In this document: positions 33,702-42,604 of the stretch, piece after piece
Layout of the letters: every line of letters begins with the position of its first letter
Numbering within the stretch: the first letter of the stretch is position 1
Assembly: GCA_003543235.1 (NCBI GenBank)
Contig: DPJA01000003.1
Location: forward strand, 1-63,229
Direction of reading: 5' to 3'
Origin: Lachnospiraceae bacterium
GTDB taxonomy: Bacteria; Bacillota; Clostridia; Lachnospirales; Anaerotignaceae
DNA length: 63,229 nt
The notes under the pieces: model-generated
The model's database searches: none
What the model was told of the DNA's origin: nothing
What the model saw: the letters and a program-made list of their open reading frames with translations, nothing else
Position numbers and translations under genes: made by a program

Positions 33702-34396
33702 AATACACGCCCATATTTACCTTTCGTAACATCTGATAATATTCGTCCATCTCGTATGGTGATAACCCTTTTTTTCATTACAGTTACAAGTTGGGTTGCG
33801 TGAGTTGCAATTAGCACCGTTGTGCCAAGTTTATTTATGTCGTTAAAAATATTCATTATATCCCAAGCAGTTTCGTAATCTAAATTTGCAGTGGGTTCAT
33901 CAGCCACTACAATAAGTGGATTATTTACAACTGCTCTTGCCATAAGCACCTTAAACCGTTCTCCCTCAGATAGTTCAGAGGGATATACATACATTTTTTG
34001 TTTTATGCCCACTAACCCTAATGCTTTTGGTATTTTTTCTTTTATGGTTTTTGTTGGCTGTTGGGTAACACGCATAACAAGCTCTAAGTTTTCATAAACT
34101 GTTTTGTTTTCCAAAAGCCCTATTTCTTTTGTAATTATTCCAAATATACGCCTATAGTAAGGGAGCTGCTTTTGTCCCAATTGGCTTAAAAGTAAATTTG
34201 ATACACAAATGTCACCTGAGGTTGGGTTTATATCTTTTGTTATAAGTTTAAGAAGAGTGCTTTTGCCTGCACCACTTTTGCCTACAAAAAATACAAACTC
34301 ACCAGAATCTATTTCAAGTGTTATATTTTTCACTCCAAATTCATCTGTATAAGAGTTGTTGTCATATTGTTTAGTAACTTTTTCCAGATGTATCAA
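33698..34396 (-). CDS. FtsE-like ABC ATPase
   Basis: This 232-residue ATPase starts at TTG 34396 after AAGGAG. It has Walker A FVGKSGAGKSTLLKLI, a signature variant ELSEGERFKVLMARA (LSEGE in place of LSGGE), Walker B PLIVVADEPTANLD and the switch His in IATHATQLV. The overall pattern is FtsE/LolD-like. FtsE normally pairs with the membrane protein FtsX to switch on cell-wall hydrolases outside the cell. Here the coupled partner is the membrane C39-like peptidase and no ftsX is adjacent. Function is inferred from this pairing. Confidence 0.82.
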   Translation of the reverse strand: MIHLEKVTKQYDNNSYTDEFGVKNITLEIDSGEFVFFVGKSGAGKSTLLKLITKDINPTSGDICVSNLLLSQLGQKQLPYYRRIFGIITKEIGLLENKTVYENLELVMRVTQQPTKTIKEKIPKALGLVGIKQKMYVYPSELSEGERFKVLMARAVVNNPLIVVADEPTANLDYETAWDIMNIFNDINKLGTTVLIATHATQLVTVMKKRVITIRDGRILSDVTKGKYGRVL

Positions 34397-34554
34397 AACG
34401 CTAATCTCCTTAATGCTATAAAATAATTATGCCTTTAATTTAAAATATTTATGCGGTTAGTATATCATTTAATTGACAAATTGCATATCTTTAAGACGAA
34501 AAAAGGCGAATTTGAGAAAAAAATAAAATTTAAAAATAATTCCAAAAAAAGTAT

Positions 34555-34580
34555 TAAGTTTATTTTTTTTATTCCGATAT
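34555..34580 (+). promoter_or_regulatory. Sigma-D/sigma-28 promoter of the flagellin gene
   Basis: TAAG (34555-34558), 15 bases, then CCGATAT (34574-34580) match the Bacillus sigma-D consensus (TAAA-N15-GCCGATAT). Transcription would begin near 34587, giving a leader of about 110 bases. Confidence 0.82.
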
Positions 34581-34593
34581 AGTAAGGGTAAAC

Positions 34594-34621
34594 AATAAAT
34601 GACAACCCGGGTTCATTTATT
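34594..34621 (+). promoter_or_regulatory. Hairpin at the 5' end of the flagellin leader
   Basis: AATAAATG pairs with CATTTATT, and AAC/GTT pairs above a 2-base bulge and a CCGG tip. It lies at the very start of the predicted transcript and may stabilise the message. Confidence 0.55.
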
Positions 34622-34652
34622 AAAATATTTAATTTACATTACTTATTGCAAA

Positions 34653-34695
34653 AGAGGAAAAGGATTTCCTCTTGGTTACCACAAGGAGGTACTCA
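34653..34695 (+). promoter_or_regulatory. Probable CsrA-binding hairpin and Shine-Dalgarno site of flagellin
   Basis: AGAGGAAA (34653-34660) and TTTCCTCT (34665-34672) form a perfect 8-bp stem with loop AGGA, the GGA-in-loop arrangement CsrA prefers. About 12 bases on, AAGGAGGT (34683-34690) gives a second GGA that overlaps the ribosome site. Bacillus hag is repressed by CsrA binding two such sites. csrA and fliW lie 6 kb downstream. Confidence 0.7.
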
Positions 34696-34699
34696 AATT

Positions 34700-36412
34700 A
34701 TGAGAATTCAAAATAATGCAGCTGCTAACAATGCTCTTGGTAGATACAGTGCAAACAACAATGCTTTATCAAAGAACCTTGAAAAATTATCATCAGGTTA
34801 CAGAATTAATCGTGCTGGTGATGACGCAGCTGGTCTTGCTATCTCTGAAAAAATGAGAAGCCAGATTACAGGACTTGAAAAAGCAACAGACAATGCTAAC
34901 GATGGTATTTCTTTAGTACAAACAGCAGAGGGTGCTTTAACAGAGGTTCACTCAATGCTTAACCGTATGACAGAGCTTGCTACACAGTCTGCAAATGGTA
35001 CATACGATGACGAAACAGACCGTGCTAACCTTCAGGAAGAGGTTGATTCTCTTTTATCAGAAATCGACAGAATTTCCGAATCTACAAACTACAATGGTAT
35101 CAATTTGTTAGATGGTTCTATTGGTGGAGGCAAAGCTGGTAGTGCAGATGGCGTTGTTTACACAGGTGCAAACATTGCCGATTTTGATGCAGCTGAAGTA
35201 GATGGTGTTAATTATAACGGTGCTGACTTTACTACTGCATCTATAGAAACTAAAGACACATTTATTGTTGATGGACAGAAATTAGAAATCGACTGGTCAA
35301 AGGGTGATGCAAAGACTATCTACGATGCACTTGTAGCTAAAGATGGTTCTGCAACTGAAACTAATGACTCAACTAAAGATTTAGCATCAAAATTAACAGA
35401 TTTATTTAATAGCCAGATGGAAGAACAGGGACTTAGCGGTTCTGTTAAAATTACAGCTGAAGCAACAACATTAAACTTTGCAAGTGTAAGTACTTCATCA
35501 AGTTCAGAATTTTCTTATGCTGGCACTGACCTTGCAGATACAGCAGCAACAGACAGTTTAGGTGGTATGTTGTTTGGTAAAGCAACTACTGCAACTGGTA
35601 CAGGAGTTACTTCTACTGCAAAAATGACTTACAGCGGTGAAGACCTTGCTACAGGCGATACTTTCCAAATGGAAATTAACGGAACAACAGTTGAAGTTGC
35701 ATTAACAGCAGACCTTGATGATGGTGACACTTTAGATGATACTGCTTCAACTGCTATTCAAACTGCAATTGGAAATGCTGTTGCTGATTATAATACACAG
35801 CTTGGCTTGGTTGCTGGTACAAAGGATACAGAAACAGGCTTAACAGGTCTTACAGCTACAGATTTTACAGCAGAATTTAGCAGTGACGGTCAGTTAATTG
35901 TTAAATATGATGGCGATGTTGAAGATGTAAAATTCAGCTTTAGCGATATTGGAGATAAAACAATAGCAGCATCTTTAGGTCTTGGCAGTGGTTCAAGCAA
36001 AGTTGGTGGCGGACGTGGTTTAAATCTTCAGATTGGTGATACATCTGAAAAATTCAACAGCATTGCAGTAAGTGTTGACAGCATGAGTTCTTCTTCACTT
36101 GATATTAACAATGTTGATATCAGCACACAGGAAGGTGCTACAAATGCTATTGATAAGATTAAGGCAGCTATCAACTCAGTTTCTTCAACAAGAGGTAACC
36201 TTGGTGCTATCCAGAACAGACTTGAGCATACAATCAACAACCTTACAGTAACAACAGAAAACATCACAGAGGCTGAAAGCCGTATTCGTGACGTAGACAT
36301 GGCTAAAGAAATGACAGAATATACACAGAACAATATTCTTTCACAGGCTTCACAGGCTATGCTTGCACAGGCAAACCAGTTACCACAGGGTGTTCTTCAG
36401 TTATTACAGTAA
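34700..36412 (+). CDS. Flagellin
   Basis: This 570-residue filament subunit starts at ATG 34700 after AAGGAGGT; the frame is open upstream to 34646 but that is leader. The conserved N-terminal D0/D1 (RIQNNAAANNALGRYSANN, LEKLSSGYRINRAGDDAAGLAISEKMRSQI) runs to about 145. A variable Thr/Asp/Ala-rich surface region follows to about 470. C-terminal D1/D0 (INSVSSTRGNLGAIQNRLEHTINNL, ITEAESRIRDVDMAKEMTEYTQNNIL, LPQGVLQLLQ) completes it. It is transcribed alone from a sigma-D-like promoter and ends at a strong terminator. The leader carries a CsrA-site-like hairpin. It would be called hag or fliC. Confidence 0.98.
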   Translation: MRIQNNAAANNALGRYSANNNALSKNLEKLSSGYRINRAGDDAAGLAISEKMRSQITGLEKATDNANDGISLVQTAEGALTEVHSMLNRMTELATQSANGTYDDETDRANLQEEVDSLLSEIDRISESTNYNGINLLDGSIGGGKAGSADGVVYTGANIADFDAAEVDGVNYNGADFTTASIETKDTFIVDGQKLEIDWSKGDAKTIYDALVAKDGSATETNDSTKDLASKLTDLFNSQMEEQGLSGSVKITAEATTLNFASVSTSSSSEFSYAGTDLADTAATDSLGGMLFGKATTATGTGVTSTAKMTYSGEDLATGDTFQMEINGTTVEVALTADLDDGDTLDDTASTAIQTAIGNAVADYNTQLGLVAGTKDTETGLTGLTATDFTAEFSSDGQLIVKYDGDVEDVKFSFSDIGDKTIAASLGLGSGSSKVGGGRGLNLQIGDTSEKFNSIAVSVDSMSSSSLDINNVDISTQEGATNAIDKIKAAINSVSSTRGNLGAIQNRLEHTINNLTVTTENITEAESRIRDVDMAKEMTEYTQNNILSQASQAMLAQANQLPQGVLQLLQ

Positions 36413-36445
36413 TACATACAGTAACTCAAACAATAAGTTTTTACA

Positions 36446-36475
36446 GGGTGCAGACATTGTCTGCACCTTTTTTTG
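36446..36475 (+). terminator. Rho-independent terminator after flagellin
   Basis: GGTGCAGAC and GTCTGCACC form a perfect 9-bp stem with an ATT loop, followed by seven T. Confidence 0.95.
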
Positions 36476-36643
36476 TTGTTAAAAACTTTGGGCGTTGCCT
36501 AAAGCCCTCAAGGTTCTGCCTTTATTTATACTTTTTCTGTTTAAAAAGTTATGTTAATAGTCTTATCCTTTTATGAAAAGTGGTCGATATATTAAGTATA
36601 TAATATATTTTAACAAATGGTTTAAATGACGAGGAGAATTCCT

Positions 36644-36949
36644 ATGAAGATACAATCAAATCAATACTATAATTTCCAATCAAATACGACAAAACGGTCA
36701 AATTCGTCTAAAAATGAAAACATCACAAAATCAGTGTGTCAAAAACGCAATTTTGATGAATTAGTAATTCATTCAAGACCTGCTTCCGTTACAGATGAAA
36801 GTTTTGCGGCAGATTTATCAACGGAAGTTTCATCCCAGGTTAGAGCTGTAAGCAGCGACGAAAAATTGGATAGCTTAAAAGCACAGATTGAAAATGGAAC
36901 TTATCAAATAGACTTGGATGCTATTGTTAAAAAAATGTTGCTTGGCTAA
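36644..36949 (+). CDS. flgM: Anti-sigma-28 factor FlgM
   Basis: FlgM holds the flagellar sigma factor inactive until the hook is complete, when it is exported. This 101-residue protein starts at ATG 36644 after GAGGAG. The N-terminal half is Asn/Ser/Lys-rich and disordered. The C-terminal sigma-binding region is seen as VSSDEKLDSLKAQIENGTYQIDLDAIVKKML. It is followed by flgN, flgK and flgL, the usual late operon. Confidence 0.88.
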   Translation: MKIQSNQYYNFQSNTTKRSNSSKNENITKSVCQKRNFDELVIHSRPASVTDESFAADLSTEVSSQVRAVSSDEKLDSLKAQIENGTYQIDLDAIVKKMLLG

Positions 36950-36974
36950 ACCTGATTGGAGTGTATAAATAAAC

Positions 36975-37439
36975 ATGAATACAATAGATAACCTTAATCA
37001 ACTTACCGTTGAAATAACAGAATTTCTTGATAATCTTGCAGATGTTCAGCAGGAAAAGTTGAATGCTGTGCATAAAAAAGACCTTATTGCGTTGGATAAA
37101 TGTATGAAACAGGAGCAGGCAGCTGTAATGAAATCTAAAAGCCTTGACAAAAAACGTGAGGGAATTCTTTTGGATTTAGGGTTTGGTGGCTTATCCTACA
37201 AGCAAATTCTTGAAAAAATTTCTGAAGAAAAAAGAGCAGTAGCAGCCCCACTTTTTGACAAGCTTAAAACATCAACAGATAATTTTAATGACTTAAACGG
37301 ACTTATAAAAACGGCTATTGAGGTGAATTTACACTCAATAAATAAAACGTTGGAAAGATTACACAATACAGGTGTAAAAAACAGTAATAAGATAAATAAA
37401 AATAATGGCAAAGTTACTTTTACAGACAGAATGGTATAG
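36975..37439 (+). CDS. flgN: FlgN-type chaperone for FlgK and FlgL
   Basis: This 154-residue helical cytoplasmic protein lies between flgM and flgK. The N-terminal helix pair (LTVEITEFLDNLADVQQEKLNAVHKKDLIALD, CMKQEQAAVMKSKSLDKKREGIL) follows the FlgN family pattern. It would hold the hook-filament junction proteins before export. It starts at ATG 36975. Confidence 0.85.
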   Translation: MNTIDNLNQLTVEITEFLDNLADVQQEKLNAVHKKDLIALDKCMKQEQAAVMKSKSLDKKREGILLDLGFGGLSYKQILEKISEEKRAVAAPLFDKLKTSTDNFNDLNGLIKTAIEVNLHSINKTLERLHNTGVKNSNKINKNNGKVTFTDRMV

Positions 37440-37475
37440 ATTTTATTTTTGTATTTATTTAAGGAGGGGAAACCC

Positions 37476-39038
37476 ATGCGTTCCACATTTGCAGGCTTTA
37501 CAACAGCTCAGCTTGGATTAAGTGCAAGTCAGCAAGCACTTAATGTTACGGGTCAGAATATAACCAATGTCAATACCGCAGGTTACACTCGCCAAACACT
37601 TGACCAAGTAAGCTTAAATCTTAACGGTTATTCAAGTACCAGTAGTGCAAAGATTGGCTATGGTGTCCTTGTTACAGGTGTTTCACAGTCACGTGACCCA
37701 TATCTCGACATTCGTTTCCGTAACGCAGTAGCAAAGGTTGGTGAGGCCGATGTTAAGGTGGCATCACTTCAGGAACTTGAAGATGTATTTGATGAGGTTT
37801 CAAAAACAGGCTTACAAGATGCGTTTTCAGACCTTACAAGCTATCTTCAAAATCTTTCAAACAATGTAGGTGACCAAGAATTTGATGGTATGGTTCGTTC
37901 TTCAAGTGATTCCCTTTGCCAACTTTTCAACCAATATGCAAATCAGGTTGAAACTATCAGAGAAGAACAAGAAGATGCGTTAGTTAATGTTGATGTTCCA
38001 GGTGTAAACAAGCTTATGGAGAACATTTCTAACCTTAGTAAAACAATAAAAACCAGCCAAATTAATGGCAATGATGCTCTGGAGCTTATAGACCAACGAA
38101 ATACTCTTATAGATGAGTTAGCAAGCTATGTAAAGATAGATGTGCAGTACATAAGTGAACCTGTTTCCTCTACGCTTTCTATTGATAAACTACAGATAAG
38201 TCTTGTAGGCAGCGATGGCAACAATTACACCTTGATTAATGGAGAAAAGAGCGGCAAGTTTACAGTAGTTAATAATATAACTACAGACCAGCTTGAAATG
38301 AGTCTTACAGATGCTAACGGAACGGAAATTAAAGACTCGGGCGGTATTGTTGCTGATAATATGGTTAAATATTTGTCTACAGGTTCATTAAAAAGTTCCT
38401 TCGCTATGCTTAACCAATCGGGTGCTTATGATGACCCTGTTAGTGAAGAAAAGGGTATCGGTTACTATGAAAAATGTCTGGATTCTCTTGCTAGACAAAT
38501 AGCAACAGTATTTAATGAAATTAATAACAGAGGCGTTACCCCGCCAACTACAAACGACTTGTTTGCGTCAAGTGACAGCGGCTATACTGGTGATGTTGCT
38601 GATATTACAGCTAAAAACCTTTGCATAGCCAGCGGTTGGAGAGATGGAACCTATGGCATTAATGCGGCTTATGATTCTACAAGCTCATCCTCTGTAAATG
38701 ATAATGTTATGGCTATGATAAGTGCCTTTGATTCAGATTATATATATAAAACAGATGATGGAACACAACTTTTTGAAGGAACGTTCAGTGAACATTTTGC
38801 TGATATTGGCAGTACACTGGGACTGGAGATTAAATCTACAACTTCTAGCTTGAATAATTATGTTTCGGTTACGGACGAAATTTCAGATTCCAAAGATGCT
38901 GTTTCAGGAGTGTCGTTGGACGAAGAAGGTATTGATTTATTGCAATATCAAAAATCTTATGCTGCTGCGGCAAGACTAATGACAACACTTGATGAGGCAA
39001 TGGAAACCCTTCTTGGCATGGGCGTTGTTGGCAGATAA
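37476..39038 (+). CDS. flgK: Hook-filament junction protein FlgK (HAP1)
   Basis: This 520-residue exported protein joins hook to filament. The N-terminal motif LGLSASQQALNVTGQNITNVNTAGYTRQ and the C-terminal VSLDEEGIDLLQYQKSYAAAARLMTTLDEAMETLLGMG are diagnostic. ATG 37476 follows AAGGAGGGG. flgL follows 23 bases later. Confidence 0.96.
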   Translation: MRSTFAGFTTAQLGLSASQQALNVTGQNITNVNTAGYTRQTLDQVSLNLNGYSSTSSAKIGYGVLVTGVSQSRDPYLDIRFRNAVAKVGEADVKVASLQELEDVFDEVSKTGLQDAFSDLTSYLQNLSNNVGDQEFDGMVRSSSDSLCQLFNQYANQVETIREEQEDALVNVDVPGVNKLMENISNLSKTIKTSQINGNDALELIDQRNTLIDELASYVKIDVQYISEPVSSTLSIDKLQISLVGSDGNNYTLINGEKSGKFTVVNNITTDQLEMSLTDANGTEIKDSGGIVADNMVKYLSTGSLKSSFAMLNQSGAYDDPVSEEKGIGYYEKCLDSLARQIATVFNEINNRGVTPPTTNDLFASSDSGYTGDVADITAKNLCIASGWRDGTYGINAAYDSTSSSSVNDNVMAMISAFDSDYIYKTDDGTQLFEGTFSEHFADIGSTLGLEIKSTTSSLNNYVSVTDEISDSKDAVSGVSLDEEGIDLLQYQKSYAAAARLMTTLDEAMETLLGMGVVGR

Positions 39039-39061
39039 TATATAGAAGGAGTTGATTATGG

Positions 39062-40060
39062 ATGCGAGTTACAACAAGTGCTGTTTTAAGAAATTACCAA
39101 ACTGGTCTTAGCAAGGCAACTATACAATTAAACAGCGACCAAAACAAAGTTCTTTCCCAGAGGTCATTTAGCACATCTGCTGAAGACCCAGCTGCCGCAG
39201 CACAAGCATTTAAACTTAGAAAAAGCTATGCCTCAACTTGCGATTATATATCAAATACTGAGGGAGCCATTTCAAAATTAGACACTGTAGAAAGTAGTGC
39301 GGTGGAAATGAATACGGTTGCTCAAAGTGCAAAAGAGCTTATACTTCAGGGCGTTAATGGTGCTACCAGTTCTGAAGGCAGAGCAACCATAGCGGCCAGT
39401 CTTAGGGCGTATCAGGAAACCTTGGTTTTGGCTGCAAATGCAAAGTACGGTGATGATTTTATATATGGTGGTGCAAATACCAGTGAAGTGCCATTTGAAC
39501 TTGTTAATGGAGAGCTTCAATATTATGGCATAGATGTTAATACCACCGATGTGGATGAACAGGCAACTCTTCATAAGCTAGCGTCAGAAGAAATTTTAAC
39601 TGACATTGGTTTTGGATTAGAAGTTGATGGTACAAGTTCTGTTACAAGTGGAACTGCTTTTTCAATTTCTTTTTCAGGTCTTGATGCTTTAGGATACGGT
39701 AAGGATGAAAATGGAAATGAAGCAAATTTGGTAAATTTATTGGGAAAAATTGCCGATGAGCTTGAAGCTGATGGTTTTGATAATACGGAAACTTCAGAAC
39801 TAAGCCTTCAGTTTGATTCTGCGTGTTCAAAGCTTTTGAATTATGTTACAGGTCTTGGGACAAAAAGTAACTATTTACAAACTACATTAACCAGATTAGA
39901 GGATAACAAGAGCATAATAACAGAAAAAATTTCTGGGTTAGAGTCTGTAGATATGGCAGAAGCAATTACAAATTATTCTTGGTCACAATATGCTTACAAT
40001 GCTGCATTGAAGGTTGGTAATAGTATTTTAAGTCAGTCTTTTATAGATTATATGAGTTAA
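39062..40060 (+). CDS. flgL: Hook-filament junction protein FlgL (HAP3)
   Basis: This 332-residue flagellin-like protein forms the second junction ring. N-terminal MRVTTSAVLRNYQTGLSKATIQLNSDQNKVLSQRSFSTSAEDPAAAAQAF and the C-terminal helix (NYSWSQYAYNAALKVGNSILSQSFIDYM) match the family. GAAGGAG lies about 12 bases upstream; an out-of-frame ATG at 39058 just precedes the start. Confidence 0.94.
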   Translation: MRVTTSAVLRNYQTGLSKATIQLNSDQNKVLSQRSFSTSAEDPAAAAQAFKLRKSYASTCDYISNTEGAISKLDTVESSAVEMNTVAQSAKELILQGVNGATSSEGRATIAASLRAYQETLVLAANAKYGDDFIYGGANTSEVPFELVNGELQYYGIDVNTTDVDEQATLHKLASEEILTDIGFGLEVDGTSSVTSGTAFSISFSGLDALGYGKDENGNEANLVNLLGKIADELEADGFDNTETSELSLQFDSACSKLLNYVTGLGTKSNYLQTTLTRLEDNKSIITEKISGLESVDMAEAITNYSWSQYAYNAALKVGNSILSQSFIDYMS

Positions 40061-40092
40061 GACGTGCCTGAAAAAGGGGGGAAGGCAATCTC

Positions 40093-40701
40093 GTGGAACC
40101 TTTATTAAGTATTACAACTATACCCATCTCTATTGAGATGAAAGTAAAAGATGCTCAATTGCAATATAAAAATTCAAAGGCAACTATGGAAATAACAAGA
40201 GATTCTGGAGGACTTCACATTAAAAGTCAGCCTATAAAGTTGGATATTGACCAGTCCAAGTGCTTTAGCTCGCTGCGTCCAACTGCTATGGAAAGCACAT
40301 ATCAGAGTGCAGAAAAAGGCAAAAAGGCTGCGTATGAGGCAACTGCAACATATGCATCGGAGGGAAAACTATTGTTAAATGCTAAAATCGGAGAAGATGT
40401 TTTAGGTCAAATTATAGAATCTAGGTTAAATGATGTAAACACAAACGTGGGGATACAATTTCTTCCGTCATCTTCGCCAGAATTTAATTGGTCTAAGCCG
40501 GAAATCAACATTGAATATGAAATGGATAAATTAAATTTCGAATGGAAAGTTTTAAATGGTGACTTTGAGTTTATTCCAGGAGATATTGATATATCAATTA
40601 CACAAATGCCAGAGGTGCGTATTGAATATACTGGAGGTCCGATATATTTTCCTGCAAGTTCTGACCCAGAATATGTTCCAATTACTGACACACGTGCATA
40701 A
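40093..40701 (+). CDS. YviE/DUF6470-like flagellar cluster protein
   Basis: This 202-residue protein lies between flgL and fliW, exactly where yviE lies in Bacillus. PLLSITTIPISIEMKVKDAQLQY and SKCFSSLRPTAME-like sequence, with the beta-rich C-terminal region (WKVLNGDFEFIPGDIDISI), fit DUF6470. It has no signal peptide or membrane segment. The function is not known. It starts at GTG 40093. Confidence 0.8.
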   Translation: MEPLLSITTIPISIEMKVKDAQLQYKNSKATMEITRDSGGLHIKSQPIKLDIDQSKCFSSLRPTAMESTYQSAEKGKKAAYEATATYASEGKLLLNAKIGEDVLGQIIESRLNDVNTNVGIQFLPSSSPEFNWSKPEINIEYEMDKLNFEWKVLNGDFEFIPGDIDISITQMPEVRIEYTGGPIYFPASSDPEYVPITDTRA

Positions 40702-40720
40702 AGCAAAATGAGGTGATACA

Positions 40721-41164
40721 ATGGAAATAAACTCAAAATATTTTTCAATGATTGAGTATAGCAAGGAAGATATAGTTACTTTTGATGATGGGCTTTATGG
40801 ATTTCAAGATAAGAAAAATTTCATTCTTATTTGTTTTGAAAATACAAATGATAATTTTCTTTGTATGCAAAGTATTGACGATGAAAAATTAGCTTTTCTT
40901 ATGATAAATCCATACCATTTTCTTGCAGACTATGAGGTTGTTTTATCTGATGAAGATACTCACAGCCTTAATATTACCAATGTAGCTAATGTACGCACTT
41001 ATGCAGTGTGTGTTGTTGGTGATGATGCAAATAAAAGTACAGCTAATTTAAAATGTCCAATAATTATTAATTCAAAAAACAACAAGGCAAAGCAGATTAT
41101 TTTGGATGAGTCGGCATATTCCTTCTATCAACCTTTCACAACAGCGTTAGCTAAGGAGGGATAA
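40721..41164 (+). CDS. fliW: Flagellar assembly factor FliW
   Basis: FliW binds CsrA and flagellin alternately: free flagellin takes FliW away, and CsrA is then released to block flagellin translation. This 147-residue protein shows DIVTFDDGLYGFQDKKNFILI and LCMQSIDDEKLAFLMINPYHF, diagnostic for the family. It starts at ATG 40721 after GAGGTGATAC. csrA starts 1 base after its stop, so the pair is co-translated. Confidence 0.96.
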   Translation: MEINSKYFSMIEYSKEDIVTFDDGLYGFQDKKNFILICFENTNDNFLCMQSIDDEKLAFLMINPYHFLADYEVVLSDEDTHSLNITNVANVRTYAVCVVGDDANKSTANLKCPIIINSKNNKAKQIILDESAYSFYQPFTTALAKEG

Positions 41165-41165
41165 T

Positions 41166-41390
41166 GTGCTTATTTTACAAAGAAAAGTAGGGCAATCCAT
41201 ACTAATTGGTGATAATATAACCATAACAGTGCAATCCATTTCTGCTGACAAAGTTAAAATTTCCATTGATGCACCCAAAGAGGTGCAAATTATAAGGGAA
41301 GAATTGGAAATTGCAGAAAAGAGCAATCGTGAAGCAGCAGCGGTTTCAAATTCTACGGTGGATGCCTTAAAGAAATTGTTTGAAATATAA
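41166..41390 (+). CDS. csrA: RNA-binding translational repressor CsrA
   Basis: This 74-residue protein has the CsrA core MLILQRKVGQSILIGDNI, KVKISIDAPKEV and the RNA-contact Arg in IIREEL. It starts at GTG 41166 after AAGGAGGG, which lies in the end of fliW. A likely target is the flagellin leader hairpin at 34653-34672. Confidence 0.97.
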   Translation: MLILQRKVGQSILIGDNITITVQSISADKVKISIDAPKEVQIIREELEIAEKSNREAAAVSNSTVDALKKLFEI

Positions 41391-41393
41391 ACA

Positions 41394-41430
41394 AAACCCA
41401 ACAAATTACAATATTTGTTGGGTTTTTATA
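41394..41430. terminator. Bidirectional terminator between csrA and cheB
   Basis: AAACCCAACAAAT pairs with ATTTGTTGGGTTT and runs into T5. The opposite strand has an A-rich left flank, so it may also end the cheA-to-cheB operon. Confidence 0.9.
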
Positions 41431-41452
41431 TTATTATAGGTAAATTAACGCC

Positions 41453-42517
41453 CTACAGTGTTGAAAGATACTTTTGAAGAACTGAGGGAATATTTTCACA
41501 GGAAGCTTCTATACATACGGCACCAATATTATTAGCAACCATTGGCATTCCATAAACAACACAGGACTCTTTATTTTGCCCTATGGTATAAGCTCCGTTT
41601 TTACGCATTTTAAGCAGACCGTCGGCACCATCTTTGCCCATGCCTGTCATAATAATGCCAATTGCCTTGCTTTTAACATTTTCGGCAACTGATTGGAAAA
41701 GTACATCAACCGAAGGGCGGTGACCACTTACTTTATCAGCAGGAAACACTTTAACTACATAGTTTGTACCTTGCTTTACAAGTTTCATTTGGCATTCTCC
41801 ACCAGGGGCAATAAGTGCAAGACCTCGTTTAACAATGTCGCCGTCTACGGCCTCACGAACTTCCATTTTGCAAAGCTTGTTAAGTCTGTCTGCATACATT
41901 TTTGTAAAGCCTGCTGGCATATGCTGAACAATAACTATACCAGGTATGTTTTCGGGCAATTCCTTTAAAACAGCAAGGGTTGCCTCTGTTCCGCCAGTTG
42001 AGGCACCAATAGCAATTATAGTAGAATTTAATGCTAATGAATTTTTAAGCATTTGAGGTGGAGCAGGTTTATTTACAGGAATTGACGCAGGTGTGGCAGA
42101 GGGCTTAACTGATGAAGTATGCACCGTTGCGTTGCTTGCAATAACAATTTTATATTGAAGTTCCATGATAAAAGAAGAAATATTGCCAAGCTGTGAAAGC
42201 TCTGGCTTTCGTACAAAATCCACTGCACCAGCAGATAACGCGTCAAATACATTTATATTTACTGAAGAAACCAAAACAACGGGAACAGGATGAATAGGCA
42301 TAAGCTGTTTTACAAATTCAATGCCATTAAGTTTTGGCATTTCAACATCAAGCGTTACAACATCTGGATTAAGTTTTGGTATTTTCTCTTTTGCATCAAA
42401 GGCATCAATTGCATAGCCAATAACGTCTATGTTGCTATATTCTGAAAGTTTATCCGAAAGTAATTTCCGAAAAAAGATAGAGTCATCTACAATTAGAACT
42501 CGGATTTTTTTTGTCAT
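41453..42517 (-). CDS. cheB: Chemotaxis methylesterase CheB
   Basis: CheB removes receptor methyl groups when phosphorylated. This 354-residue protein has the receiver at about 4-120 with phospho-acceptor Asp57 (DVVTLDVEMPKLNG). The methylesterase domain, about 160-350, has the Ser (IAIGASTGGTEA), His (VIVQHMPAGFT) and Asp (GMGKDGADG) triad. It is the last gene of cheA-cheW-cheR-cheB. Confidence 0.97.
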   Translation of the reverse strand: MTKKIRVLIVDDSIFFRKLLSDKLSEYSNIDVIGYAIDAFDAKEKIPKLNPDVVTLDVEMPKLNGIEFVKQLMPIHPVPVVLVSSVNINVFDALSAGAVDFVRKPELSQLGNISSFIMELQYKIVIASNATVHTSSVKPSATPASIPVNKPAPPQMLKNSLALNSTIIAIGASTGGTEATLAVLKELPENIPGIVIVQHMPAGFTKMYADRLNKLCKMEVREAVDGDIVKRGLALIAPGGECQMKLVKQGTNYVVKVFPADKVSGHRPSVDVLFQSVAENVKSKAIGIIMTGMGKDGADGLLKMRKNGAYTIGQNKESCVVYGMPMVANNIGAVCIEASCENIPSVLQKYLSTL

Positions 42518-42604
42518 AAAATATCACCTCTCTAAGCTGTCACAAATTATTTTGTGCAAACTTTTACCTTAACTTGTGTTAAGGGTTTCATACAATAAAG
42601 TATG

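Noticed and set aside
34646..34699. Upstream in-frame extension of flagellin
   Set aside because: It overlaps the CsrA-like hairpin and the Shine-Dalgarno site, and flagellins start MRIQNN.
36480..36620. GC-containing stretch after the flagellin terminator as a c-di-GMP riboswitch
   Set aside because: A GGGC...GCCC stem is visible but none of the conserved GEMM core sequences are present.
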